Shown here: piece by piece, positions 46,228 through 54,676 of the stretch
How positions within the stretch are numbered: position 1 is the stretch's first letter
How the letters are laid out: every line of letters starts with the position of its first letter
Assembly (NCBI GenBank): GCA_009845425.1
Contig: VXZQ01000017.1
Span: forward strand, 62,083-126,082
DNA: 64,000 bases
Reading direction: 5' to 3'
Origin: Holophagales bacterium
Lineage (GTDB): Bacteria > Acidobacteriota > Thermoanaerobaculia > Multivoradales > Multivoraceae
The notes under the pieces: model-generated
Told to the model about the DNA's origin: nothing
Databases searched by the model: none
What the model saw: the letters and a program-made list of their open reading frames with translations, nothing else
Position numbers and translations under genes: made by a program

Positions 46228-47520
46228 CTAGAAGTAAGCCGTCAGGGACGACCAGGCCACCACCGGCACCGCCCCGTACTCACTGCCGAGGACACCGTCG
46301 CGGACGCCGCGTCCCGTCGAGGCGATCAAGCCCGCGCCAAACGACACGTGGTCGGACACGGACCAGGTGATGCCGGGCTGGAACAGGGCCGAGGAATCCT
46401 CCCGGTTGTAGAGCACGGCGCCGCTGACGGTCAGCAGCGGGTGGGCCTGCCAGGCCAGTGAGAGCCCGGCGTAGCGCCGGCCGAGCGAGACGACTTCGCC
46501 CCGCCGCACCCGGTCAGTCTCGGCAAGCCGTTCGTAGTCCGCCGCCCCACCGGCGCCGAAGCCGTTCCAGCTCGCCTCGGCGATCAGGGTCAGCCGCGGC
46601 GTCAGCAGGCGGTCGACGCCCACCGTGAATCGCCAGAAGTCACCGCAGCCAAACACGGGGTGGATGCTCTCCGCATCGCAGCCCGGACTGGTCCAGGAGA
46701 CCTCGCCGCGCAGGCCCGTGCCGCGGACATCGGCCGCGAAGAAGCCGCCGAGAACGAAGTCCCGGTGAAAGCCGCCCACCATGTAGCCGAAGTCGATGCT
46801 CGAGGGGCCCTCGCCCAGTTCGCTGTGGAAGCGGCCGAGCGAGGCGAAGCTGAGATCGTCCGGCGTGCGCGTTCCCTGACCGGCAGCGATGACCTCGACC
46901 TCGGAGAAGTCGCCCACCGGAACGGTGAAGCGGAGGGCGTCGACTCCTGGCTTGTAGTCCCGGTCGATGCGCTGCGGCGCGAACGGCGCGAACAGGTCGA
47001 GGACCGGCCAGAAGTAGTTCACGCCCCAGGTGATCGCCTGACGGCCCGCGACCATCCGGAACCCGGGCCGGTCCCAGCGCAGGTTCAGACGGTCGATCTC
47101 CGTCGTTCCGGACAGGTCGCCGCCACCGAAGGAGTCCCGCTCCAGGTCGAAGAAACGCCGTGTACCGCCGGTCGCGATCGAGGTCACGGCTCCGCTTCCG
47201 GGTGGCGACGTGGCCTGGGCCAGGCCGTGCAGCTCGAAACGGAAGCGATTCCCGGATGAAGCCCGCCAGCGGGAGTCGAGCTTGAGCCTCAGAATCCCGA
47301 GTTCGACCCCTCCGGCGCCCGCCGCCGCGTCGCTATCTTCAGCCGCCTCCCCGTCGCCAGCCAGGTCCGTCTCCTCCAGCACCCGGAACGCGAAGACGCG
47401 TACGTCGCCGCCCACCACCGTCTGCCCGGTGGCCGGCGACACGGAGGCCAGGAGAAGCAGCCCGGCGACGCGGGCGACTTGCAACGACTTACCGACGCTC
47501 GTCGCTCGCGACCCTTCCAT
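46228..47520 (-). CDS. Outer-membrane beta-barrel protein of the export operon
   Basis: 430 aa, signal peptide ending SVSPATGQ. Alternating beta-strand pattern, GRQAITWGVNYFWPVLDLFA, and C-terminal WSSLTAYF with final Phe for BAM insertion. No specific family is recognised with confidence; the GRQ-x-x-x-WG pattern occurs in barrels encoded with LolCDE/MacB-like exporters. Its first 32 nt overlap the ATPase gene; a GTG at 47496 is an alternative start. The acidic loop near residues 53-66 (EETDLAGDGEAAEDSDAAAG) is probably extracellular or periplasmic. Confidence 0.75.
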   Translation of the reverse strand: MEGSRATSVGKSLQVARVAGLLLLASVSPATGQTVVGGDVRVFAFRVLEETDLAGDGEAAEDSDAAAGAGGVELGILRLKLDSRWRASSGNRFRFELHGLAQATSPPGSGAVTSIATGGTRRFFDLERDSFGGGDLSGTTEIDRLNLRWDRPGFRMVAGRQAITWGVNYFWPVLDLFAPFAPQRIDRDYKPGVDALRFTVPVGDFSEVEVIAAGQGTRTPDDLSFASLGRFHSELGEGPSSIDFGYMVGGFHRDFVLGGFFAADVRGTGLRGEVSWTSPGCDAESIHPVFGCGDFWRFTVGVDRLLTPRLTLIAEASWNGFGAGGAADYERLAETDRVRRGEVVSLGRRYAGLSLAWQAHPLLTVSGAVLYNREDSSALFQPGITWSVSDHVSFGAGLIASTGRGVRDGVLGSEYGAVPVVAWSSLTAYF

Positions 47521-48181
47521 CGACCAGCCGGACCACCCTGCGGGCGCGCTCCATCACCTGCGGATCGTGGGTCGAGAACACGAAGGTCACGCCCTGCTCC
47601 CGGTTCAGCTCCTCCATCAGTTCGAGCAGCGTCTCAGCGGTCTCCGAGTCGACATTGGCGGTCGGCTCGTCGGCGAGCACCACGACCGGGTTGCTGGCGA
47701 TGGCGCGGGCGATCGCGACCCGCTGCTGCTGCCCGCCCGAAAGCTCCGAGGGTCGCCGGTTCTCCATGCCCTCGAGCCCGACCTGCTCGAGCAGGGCCAT
47801 CACCCGCTCCCGCCGAGCCCGCCCGTCGACGCCCTGAACCCAGAGCACCATCTCGGCGTTCTCGTAGGCGGTCAGGACCGGCATCAGGTTGTAGGCCTGG
47901 AACACGAAGCCGATCCGGTCGCGGCGGAGCTCGCTCAACTCCTTCTTGTTCAGGCTCGCCAGTTCCCGTCCCTCGAGCACGATCGAGCCCGAGGTCATCG
48001 CGTCGAGAGCGCCGATCAGGTTGAGCATCGTCGTCTTGCCGGAGCCCGACGGTCCGCAGATCGCCGTGAACTCGCCGGCTTCGACGTCCATCGTCAGGCC
48101 CCTCAGCGCATGTACGTCGACGCTGCCCTGGCGGTAGACCTTGGTGACGTCGCGCAGCGAGATGATCGGCTCGGCCCCCAC
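47489..48181 (-). CDS. ABC exporter ATPase (MacB/LolD type)
   Basis: 230 aa, GTG start 1 nt after the permease stop. Walker A CGPSGSGKTTMLNLIGALD, Q-loop FVFQAYNLMPVLTAYEN, signature ELSGGQQQRVAIARAIASNP, Walker B VVVLADEPTANVDSET, His in FSTHDPQVMERA. All catalytic residues are present, in contrast with PstB1/PstB2. The family powers extraction of lipoproteins or efflux via FtsX-like permeases. Confidence 0.93.
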   Translation of the reverse strand: MGAEPIISLRDVTKVYRQGSVDVHALRGLTMDVEAGEFTAICGPSGSGKTTMLNLIGALDAMTSGSIVLEGRELASLNKKELSELRRDRIGFVFQAYNLMPVLTAYENAEMVLWVQGVDGRARRERVMALLEQVGLEGMENRRPSELSGGQQQRVAIARAIASNPVVVLADEPTANVDSETAETLLELMEELNREQGVTFVFSTHDPQVMERARRVVRLVDGRVASDERR

Positions 48182-48182
48182 G

Positions 48183-49430
48183 TCACACCACCTTGATCGT
48201 CTCGACCGGCTGTACGCGACCCGCGCGCCAGGCCGGGTAGATCCCGGAGGCGATGGTCGCCAGCACCGCGAACAGCGCGATCAGCACCGCGTTGCGCGGG
48301 AAGATGCCGACCTTGAGCACCGGATCCAGGCCAACGCCCGCGACTTCCACCGTGCCGCCGTAGATCGCGGTCATGTCGAGGCCGGTGGACGACAGGTAGA
48401 GGTAAGGGCCCAGGGTGATCAGGAAGGCGCCGGCCAGACCGAGCACGGCAAGCCACGCACTCTCCATCATGATCATCCGAAACAGCCGGCCCGGGCTCCA
48501 GCCGATCGCCAGCATGATCCCGAACTCCCGTAACCGCTCCATCACGCTGACGAACATCGTGTTGAAGATGCCGGCCGCGACCAGGATCGCGATCAGGATC
48601 TCCATGATCACCGCCCCGCCCACCTTGAGCGCGATGAACGCCGCCAGTTGCGGCTGACTCGTGTTCCACGGAACGGCCGCCGCCGTCCCGCCGAGCTCGC
48701 GACCGAGCCGGCCCGCGACGCCGGCACTCCGCCGCTGATCCTCCACGAACACCGCGACCAGGGTCGCCTCGTCCTCGCCGTAGCCGAGCAGGTCGCGCAC
48801 GGTGTCGATCGGCAGCAGGCAGAAGCCGCCGTCGACCGTCGGCGCGTTCGTCCGGAGCGTCCCCCGCAACCTCGCCAGACCGCTCACGATTTCTCCGTGC
48901 TTGTCCGTCAGCGTGTAGACCACCTTGTCGCCCAACTCCATCCCCAGGTTGCTGGCCAGACGGTGGCCCAGGATCACGCCGTTCCGGTCGCCCGGCTCGA
49001 GAGCCGAGCCCTCGTCGATCGCCTCGAGGATCGAGAGCGTTGTCTCGTCCTCGGCTTCCGGATCGAAGGCGATGAAGGCGGCGCTGAAGGTCTCACCCGC
49101 CGTCGCCAGCATGGTCGGACCGATGACCCGGTCGACGGCGTGCTGGATGCGGCGGGCCTCCGACTCGAGCGCGGTCTCGAGCGCCTCGCCGCGAACGACC
49201 GTGCGGGTCAGCGTCGGCTTGTCGAGGTACTCGGGATGCTGGAGGCTGACGTGACCGCCGCCGAGGCGGGCAGCGAGGTCGATCATGTCCTTCCAGTTCT
49301 TGTCCTGCATGGCGGTGAACACGACGGCGAGGAACACGCCGAAGACGATCGAGCCCAGGGTCAGCAGGGTTCGCCGGCGATTGCGCCACAGGTTGCGCCA
49401 GGCCAGGGTTGCCACGTTGGGTCCGCTCAT
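48183..49430 (-). CDS. FtsX/LolC-like ABC permease, second of pair
   Basis: 415 aa. N-terminal membrane helix WRNLWRNRRRTLLTLGSIVF-GVFLAVVF, a periplasmic MacB_PCD-type domain (about 45-270), then three C-terminal helices of the FtsX domain (GGAVIMEILIAILVAAGIFN, FGIMLAIGWSPGRLFRMIMM, LIALFAVLATIASGIYPAWR) ending in the typical RAGRVQPVETIKVV. Paired with the permease at 49455-50681 for a heteromeric complex. Confidence 0.92.
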   Translation of the reverse strand: MSGPNVATLAWRNLWRNRRRTLLTLGSIVFGVFLAVVFTAMQDKNWKDMIDLAARLGGGHVSLQHPEYLDKPTLTRTVVRGEALETALESEARRIQHAVDRVIGPTMLATAGETFSAAFIAFDPEAEDETTLSILEAIDEGSALEPGDRNGVILGHRLASNLGMELGDKVVYTLTDKHGEIVSGLARLRGTLRTNAPTVDGGFCLLPIDTVRDLLGYGEDEATLVAVFVEDQRRSAGVAGRLGRELGGTAAAVPWNTSQPQLAAFIALKVGGAVIMEILIAILVAAGIFNTMFVSVMERLREFGIMLAIGWSPGRLFRMIMMESAWLAVLGLAGAFLITLGPYLYLSSTGLDMTAIYGGTVEVAGVGLDPVLKVGIFPRNAVLIALFAVLATIASGIYPAWRAGRVQPVETIKVV

Positions 49431-49454
49431 GCTCGTCTTCCCTTCCTCGTCCCG

Positions 49455-50681
49455 CTACTGGTGGTGGATGGCCTCGATCGGGTTGATCCGGGCCGCCTTG
49501 ATCGCCGGAAACAGCACCGCCACCCCCGCGACGAACAGCAGGATGAACACGGGCCCGGCAATCGTCAGCGGCGAGACGGCGCCGGTCCAGATCTGATCCA
49601 TCGCGACGCCCATGATCGCCGTTCCGCCCAGGCCGCCGACGTCGATGCCGCGCGTCGTGACGAACCAGAGCGCGGGCAGGCTGGCGACCAGACCGATGCC
49701 GATCGCCAGCGCCGACTGCAGCGCGCCCTCGACCAGGATCAGCGCCAGCACCCGCCGCGGCGAGACACCGATCGCCTTCAGCACCCCGAACTCGCGAATC
49801 CGCTCGAAGACGGCCGTCAGCATCGCGTTCAGGATGAGGATCGCGATCACGACGTACACGACGAACGCCACGACCTGGACGGCGGCTTGCGCCGAGTCGA
49901 AGACGTTCGCCAGGCCCGGCAGGAGGTCGCGCCAGCTCCTGACCTCGACGCCGGGCGCGCTCGTGGCCGCAGCCTGCTCGACGAGGCCCGCGGCCACGGC
50001 CAGATCCTGCCCCTCGGAGCTGCGGACAATGACCCGGTGGGCGCCGTCCTCCAGCGCGAAGAAGTTGCGGAACTCGTCCTCGAGCAGGAACACGGTCGCG
50101 CGGTCGGTCTCCTCGCTCAGGCTCTGGAGCACGCCGCGCACCCGGAAGAGGTCGTTCGCCATGCTGCCGTCGGTCGCCTGGCTCAGCGCCACGAGTTCGT
50201 CGCCGACCTCGACCGCCAGCGTCCGGGCCAGGCGGTAACCAAGCACCACGCCCTTCGCATCCGCCGGATCCAGCCACTCTCCCCGATCGAGGCGCTGATG
50301 GACCTCGCTGACCAGGGCGTCGCGCTCCGGGCGCAGGCCCTTGAGCAGGGCGCCGGTCGAGACGTCGCCCGAAGCGACCAGGGCGCCGCCGAGCAGGCGC
50401 GCGGTCGACCGCAGTCCGGTCTCGTCCAGGGCCTGGAGCAGCGCATCCGGATCTTCGATCCGCTCCCAGATGGACGGCCGTTCCCGGTAGCCGTCGGCGT
50501 GGACCTGGATCTCCCCCAACTCCACGTCGAGGAGGGTGGTCTCCATGCTGCCCAGCATCCCCTCCATCAGTGAGGTGTAGAGCACCATGCTCCACAGGGC
50601 CAGGGTCATCGCGGCGACGGTGACCAGCGTGCGACGGCCGTTCCGCCACAGGTTGCGCCAGGCCATGCGAAGGATCTTCAT
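49455..50681 (-). CDS. FtsX/LolE-like ABC permease, first of pair
   Basis: 408 aa. MKILRMAWRNLWRNGRRTLV and TM1, large periplasmic domain (about 45-265) with LGEIQVHADGYRERPSIWER, and FtsX domain (VQVVAFVVYVVIAILILNAM, EFGVLKAIGVSPRRVLALIL, VFILLFVAGVAVLFPAIKAA) ending RINPIEAIHHQ. Same N-terminal WRNLWRNxRRTL motif as the second permease, so the two arose by duplication. 24 nt between the two. Confidence 0.92.
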   Translation of the reverse strand: MKILRMAWRNLWRNGRRTLVTVAAMTLALWSMVLYTSLMEGMLGSMETTLLDVELGEIQVHADGYRERPSIWERIEDPDALLQALDETGLRSTARLLGGALVASGDVSTGALLKGLRPERDALVSEVHQRLDRGEWLDPADAKGVVLGYRLARTLAVEVGDELVALSQATDGSMANDLFRVRGVLQSLSEETDRATVFLLEDEFRNFFALEDGAHRVIVRSSEGQDLAVAAGLVEQAAATSAPGVEVRSWRDLLPGLANVFDSAQAAVQVVAFVVYVVIAILILNAMLTAVFERIREFGVLKAIGVSPRRVLALILVEGALQSALAIGIGLVASLPALWFVTTRGIDVGGLGGTAIMGVAMDQIWTGAVSPLTIAGPVFILLFVAGVAVLFPAIKAARINPIEAIHHQ

Positions 50682-50703
50682 CCGGCTGACCTCGACGGAT
50701 GCC

Positions 50704-51477
50704 TTACTGCCGCAAGGACCGCAGCGAGAAGGTCCCCGGCGCCAGATCGACGTTGAACGCGTGCTCCTCGTAGACGATCTCGGTGAACTCGTCCGGATCG
50801 TCCGCCGGAATCACCCGCATCCGCCGCGGCAGCGTCCTGCCGCCGAGCGGACCGAAGTCCTCGTAGCGGATCGTGCGGACCAGACGGTCGCGCTCGTCGA
50901 AGTACTCGGCCTGGTCGAGCAGCATGTCCTGCGCCCGAAACCGGGCGTCGATCGCGCCCCACACGACCGGAGCATCCGGCAGCGGAATACAGCGCACCAG
51001 CCAATGCCCGGCGCTGTCCGCCGGCCGTTCCCGGTAGGCGCACTCGAAGTCCTCGCTGTAGCGGGACTCGTGGACCAGGTCGTCGTTCGTGAAGTGGCTG
51101 CCCATCCAAGCCGCCTGCATCATCGACCCCGGCACCTTGATCGTCCGGTCGACCTTGGGCAGGTAGTTCCAGATGTTCTGCTCGACCTTGAGTGTGGCCG
51201 TGCCGCGCTCCTTCGCCGGTGCTTCGATCCGTACCAGCGCCGTCTCGGTGCCCTCCGAGACGACGTGGAGACGCAACTCGCGCTGCCAGCGCTCGGTCTT
51301 GATCCGCATCGTGATCCGGCTCTCGCTGGAGTCGCCCCGCATCGCGTCGTCGGTGGCGCGCATCAGAACGTCGAGCGGCGGGTCGGCCGGCTGAGCCGCC
51401 GCGGCGGCGGAGAGAACAAAGGCGACCGCCAGTGTGACGCCCGCGGAGGAGAAGAGCCTGCTCACGCGAACGAGCAC
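50704..51477 (-). CDS. Outer-membrane lipoprotein-sorting (LolA-like) protein
   Basis: About 257 aa from GTG 51477, or 253 aa from GTG 51465. Signal peptide LFSSAGVTLAVAFVLSAAAA. Then PLDVLMRATDDAMRGDSSES, MRIKTERWQRELRLHVVSEG, NIWNYLPKVDRTIKVPGSMM, GSHFTNDDLVHES. These match the LolA-like family annotated outer membrane lipoprotein-sorting protein, a half-barrel that shuttles lipids or lipoproteins through the periplasm. First gene of the export operon, before the two permeases; probable role is to receive cargo from them. Confidence 0.85.
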   Translation of the reverse strand: MLVRVSRLFSSAGVTLAVAFVLSAAAAAQPADPPLDVLMRATDDAMRGDSSESRITMRIKTERWQRELRLHVVSEGTETALVRIEAPAKERGTATLKVEQNIWNYLPKVDRTIKVPGSMMQAAWMGSHFTNDDLVHESRYSEDFECAYRERPADSAGHWLVRCIPLPDAPVVWGAIDARFRAQDMLLDQAEYFDERDRLVRTIRYEDFGPLGGRTLPRRMRVIPADDPDEFTEIVYEEHAFNVDLAPGTFSLRSLRQ

Positions 51478-51571
51478 TATAGCAACGCCGCAACTCCCCG
51501 ACGTCCTGGCAAACGCCGCGCGACCCGGCTCGATCGCCCGAGATCCGTCTTGGTCAACAGGAGGCTCAGAC

Positions 51572-52174
51572 ATGGAACGCTACGCGGTAGGATCGTCCGC
51601 CAAGGCGGACAAACGGCGGCTCGAGGCAGCCGGTTTCGACTCAGCTCAGGCGGAGGCGCTACTCCACATGATCGGTGACAGTCAGGAAGCGCTGGCAACA
51701 AAGCAGGATGTCGCTTCGGTCCAGGGCGCGCTGACGACGGACCTCGCCGACGTCCGCACCGAGTTCAAGCAGGACATCGCCGACCTGCGCACCGAACTCA
51801 AGCAGGACATCGCCGACCTGCGCACCGAACTCAAGCAGGACATCGCCGAAGTCCGCAGCGACTTGAGCAATCTCGCGACGACCGTGGCGCGGAACTCAGC
51901 CCGAATCGACGCTCTTGAGAAGGCGATGGAGGCCCTGCGCCAGGAGGTCCGGGACCGCTTCGAGAGCTTCCGCCAGGAGATCGCGGGCCAGATGGAGGGG
52001 CTGCGTGGCGAGATGGAGGGGCTGCGTGGCGAGATGAACGGGCTACGGGGTGAGATGGACGGGCTACGGGGTGAGATGAGGAGCGAGTTGAGGGCGCTCA
52101 AGTGGATGTTCGGCACCGTGCTAGCCATGATGGCGCCGATGGTTGGCGGCATCATCGCGCTCGCTCTGCGCTGA
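51572..52174 (+). CDS. DUF1640/CCDC90-like coiled-coil membrane protein with tandem repeats
   Basis: 200 aa from ATG 51572, AGGAGG 10 nt upstream. N-terminal RRLEAAGFDSAQAEALLHMI matches the helix pair that begins DUF1640 proteins. A long coiled coil follows (about 40-175), then one C-terminal membrane helix (WMFGTVLAMMAPMVGGIIAL). Two types of internal repeat: 11-residue KQDIADLRTEL units and 7-residue GLRGEM(E/N/D) units, both mirrored as DNA repeats. C-tail anchored rod facing the cytosol is likely. Function unknown in bacteria. Confidence 0.85.
   Translation: MERYAVGSSAKADKRRLEAAGFDSAQAEALLHMIGDSQEALATKQDVASVQGALTTDLADVRTEFKQDIADLRTELKQDIADLRTELKQDIAEVRSDLSNLATTVARNSARIDALEKAMEALRQEVRDRFESFRQEIAGQMEGLRGEMEGLRGEMNGLRGEMDGLRGEMRSELRALKWMFGTVLAMMAPMVGGIIALALR
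51771..51836 (+). repeat. 33-bp coding tandem repeat
   Basis: Two identical or nearly identical 33-bp units (51771-51803 and 51804-51836) followed by a partial one. Each encodes an 11-residue coiled-coil unit KQDIADLRTEL, so copy-number change keeps the frame and would lengthen the rod by about one hendecad. Confidence 0.85.
51998..52081 (+). repeat. 21-bp coding tandem repeat, four units
   Basis: Four consecutive 21-bp units (starting 51998, 52019, 52040, 52061), each coding GLRGEM plus one residue. Units 1-2 share GGGCTGCGTGGCGAGATG and units 3-4 share GGGCTACGGGGTGAGATG, which indicates recent stepwise expansion. In frame with a heptad coiled coil. Confidence 0.9.
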
Positions 52175-52357
52175 ACAGAACCACCTCGGCCCGGCCAAGT
52201 GTGGCCCCAAGCCGACTACAAGTCGCCCAGGTATTGAGTGTCTCCCCTGGCAGATCTCGTGGGCCATCACGGCGATACCGCCCCACATGTCCCCGACGCG
52301 GGCGTCCGCCCTCGGTCCCGGGACTGGAGCTGAGATCAAGGGCGGTCTTCGGCGGCG
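52175..52357. other. Intergenic gap between convergent genes
   Basis: 183 nt between the coiled-coil gene and the sulfatase gene. I see no credible gene. A 10-nt palindrome GTCCCGGGAC (around 52316) lies before the sulfatase stop; it has no U-tract and may or may not help terminate transcription. Confidence 0.4.
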
Positions 52358-54676
52358 CTACTCGATGTAGCCGAGTGCCTGGAGCCGGCGCCGGGTGTCC
52401 TCGTCCAGCTCCACTTCCGGCGCCGGCATCCCGCCGCGTTGCGAGAGTTCCAACTGCTCACGCAGCAGCCGCGCCAGCCGACCGGCCAGGATCGGCCGTT
52501 CGCCGGCAAGATCGCGGCGCTCTTCCGGGTCGGCCGTCCGGTCGAACAGTTGCCGGCTCGGGACGTGTCCCGGGCGACGCAGTTCGATCAGCTTGTACCG
52601 ACCGCGGACGAGCGAAGCGGCGGGCCGCCGGAAGGTGTCCATGGTCGACAGCAGGAGACGGTTGGACAGACCCTCGGCCCCCCCGGCCGTCGCGGCGGAG
52701 CCGGCATCGAGCAGCGGCAGCAGGCTGTCGCCGTCGATCCCCGGCCCGGCCTCGCCGCCCGCGAGCTCGATCAGCGTGGGCAGCAGGTCGGCCTGCTGAA
52801 CCGGCACCGACACGCGGTGGCCTTCGCCCTGACCGCTCCGGTGGATCAGGAAGGGAATGTCGAGCACCTCCCGGTGCAGGTCCCAGGCGTGACCGAAGAC
52901 ACCCCTCTCCTCGAACGCTTCGCCGTGGTCCGACACGACGACGATCGACGGATTCCGGCCCCGGCTGTCCAGTTCCCGCCGGAACTCACCGAAGACGTGG
53001 TCGTTCCAGGCGATCTCCGCGTCGTAGAGCAGGAACAACTGGTCGACGACTTCCCGTGTCGAGGGGATCCGCCTGTTGCTCAACGCCCTCATGTGCTCCA
53101 CCGTGCCGAGGCCCCTATCCTGAACGTCGGCCGCGAAGCGCTCGCGGAACGGCTCGGCCGGGTCGAAGGCAGCGTGCGGTTCGACGCTGAGGATCATCAG
53201 GAAGAACGGCCGGTCCGGCGTCTCGGCCGCGACGTCGTCGAGCCAGTCGAGCGCCCACCGGGCCAGCGTGTCAACGTCGACGGCGTCGTACTCGAAACGG
53301 TCGAACCCCTGCTCGAAGCCGGTGTCGGCGGTGACGTTCGCGTTCGCCGAGAAGCCCGCCGTCACGTAACCGAGTTCCCGCAGGCGCTCCGGCAACGTAG
53401 CGAACGAGCCCTCGAGTCCATGGTTCAACTCGCGGATGCCGTGGCGCTCGGGGCCGACGCCGGTGAGCAACGTCGCGACCGTGGGCCGTGTCCACGACGA
53501 CTGCGCCACTGCCCGTTCGAACACCGTGGAGCGTTCCGCCAGGGCGTCGAAGTTGGGCGACACCGGCCGCTCGTGACCATGGAAGCCAAGCCGGTCAACC
53601 CGCAGCGTGTCCACGATCCAGAGCAGGATTGACTCGGGTTTCTCTTCGTCCACCGCCGCTGCCGTCTGGTCGCCCGCGGCCGAGGAAACGTCGGCGGTCC
53701 GGTCCGGCAGTCGCCCAGCACGCCCGTCCCCGGTCAGCCGCGGCCGGCGCAGAACGACGCCGGCTTCCCCTTCGCCGAAGACGGCCACGCCCCCGGCCGC
53801 CCGCAGCGTCAGCCGCGCCGGCCGGACCGACGCCGGATCGCGGTCAGCCGCGACCGGCCCCCGCTCTCTCACGGGCGGCAGGGGCAGGTGCAGAAGCGGA
53901 TCGGACTCCTGGGCGATGACAGCGGTCACCGGCGCCACGCCCTCGACCTCCCACACGACATCGAGGCCATCGACGCCCCGCGGTGCGATGCTCTCCCAGC
54001 GCAGGTCCAGATCCGATTCGGGTTCAAGAAAGAACGAGACCTCGCTGGCCTCCGGGATCCAGAGCGTCTCGCCCTCTCCACGCGCCCCGCCGGCGATGGA
54101 GTCGTCCCCAAGCGCGATCCAGTCGCAAGCGAAGGACAGCTTTCGGGGGTGCCTGGGCGCCGGGCCCGCCTCGCCCGTCACCTCGGGGCGTCCAAAGTAG
54201 GCCGGCACCAGGCCGAGCCGGTGGTTGCCTGGGGTCGCGCGTTCCGCCGGAACGACGAATTGCCGCTCCGCAAAGGCGGGATCGAGTTCCAGGGACGCAA
54301 TCTCCACACCGTCCCAGACGACGCCCAGGATTTGCGGGGGCGCACCCGGATAGCGAAACGCGCGGCACCTCATTCGGACCTCCAGGTCCCGCGCCCACGC
54401 CAGAAACACCTCAACCTCCGAGCGCGGACCGACCGCCCAGACGAACGTGTTGCCGGCTGGATCCGTCTCGTTCCATGACCAGCCGCCGACGAGGGAGCGG
54501 GCGGCTTCTGCCGTTCCCAGATCAACGACCGGGCGTTCGACCGCTGTTTCGGCGTACTGGAACTCCGAGACGAGGTCAACGACCTCGACCGCCACCGGAT
54601 CGGGACCGCAGCCCGAGAGCCACGAACACGCGGCCAGCAAGGGAACGGCCAGGCAGCGCCTATGAAACCGACTCAC
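52358..54676 (-). CDS. Sulfatase-domain lipoprotein
   Basis: 772 aa from GTG 54676, overlapping the lyase stop by 4 nt. Lipobox at LLAACSWLSGC. Residues 20-340 are a beta-rich N-terminal domain of unknown type. From about 350 the alkaline-phosphatase-like sulfatase fold: metal Asp in ILLWIVDTLRVDRLGFHGHE, SSWTRPTVATLLTGVGPERHG in place of the C/S-x-P-S-R site, metal ligands in VVVSDHGEAFEERGVFGHAW. The subgroup with SWTxP lacks the classic formylglycine motif, so it could hydrolyse other phospho- or sulfo-esters. Confidence 0.85.
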   Translation of the reverse strand: MSRFHRRCLAVPLLAACSWLSGCGPDPVAVEVVDLVSEFQYAETAVERPVVDLGTAEAARSLVGGWSWNETDPAGNTFVWAVGPRSEVEVFLAWARDLEVRMRCRAFRYPGAPPQILGVVWDGVEIASLELDPAFAERQFVVPAERATPGNHRLGLVPAYFGRPEVTGEAGPAPRHPRKLSFACDWIALGDDSIAGGARGEGETLWIPEASEVSFFLEPESDLDLRWESIAPRGVDGLDVVWEVEGVAPVTAVIAQESDPLLHLPLPPVRERGPVAADRDPASVRPARLTLRAAGGVAVFGEGEAGVVLRRPRLTGDGRAGRLPDRTADVSSAAGDQTAAAVDEEKPESILLWIVDTLRVDRLGFHGHERPVSPNFDALAERSTVFERAVAQSSWTRPTVATLLTGVGPERHGIRELNHGLEGSFATLPERLRELGYVTAGFSANANVTADTGFEQGFDRFEYDAVDVDTLARWALDWLDDVAAETPDRPFFLMILSVEPHAAFDPAEPFRERFAADVQDRGLGTVEHMRALSNRRIPSTREVVDQLFLLYDAEIAWNDHVFGEFRRELDSRGRNPSIVVVSDHGEAFEERGVFGHAWDLHREVLDIPFLIHRSGQGEGHRVSVPVQQADLLPTLIELAGGEAGPGIDGDSLLPLLDAGSAATAGGAEGLSNRLLLSTMDTFRRPAASLVRGRYKLIELRRPGHVPSRQLFDRTADPEERRDLAGERPILAGRLARLLREQLELSQRGGMPAPEVELDEDTRRRLQALGYIE

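Noticed and set aside
46228..47520. Outer-membrane protein considered as part of the Pho/pst set
   Set aside because: It overlaps the ABC exporter ATPase gene, and the PHO-like box lies after it, so it belongs to the export operon.
51771..52081. Short regular repeats considered as a CRISPR array
   Set aside because: The units are contiguous without spacers, multiples of 3 nt and in frame within a coiled-coil gene.
52121..52339. A 72-codon minus-strand frame with MAHEICQGRH, resembling a zinc metalloprotease HExxH site
   Set aside because: The residues read HEICQ, not HExxH. The frame overlaps the coiled-coil gene end, has no upstream domain, and no ribosome binding site was seen.
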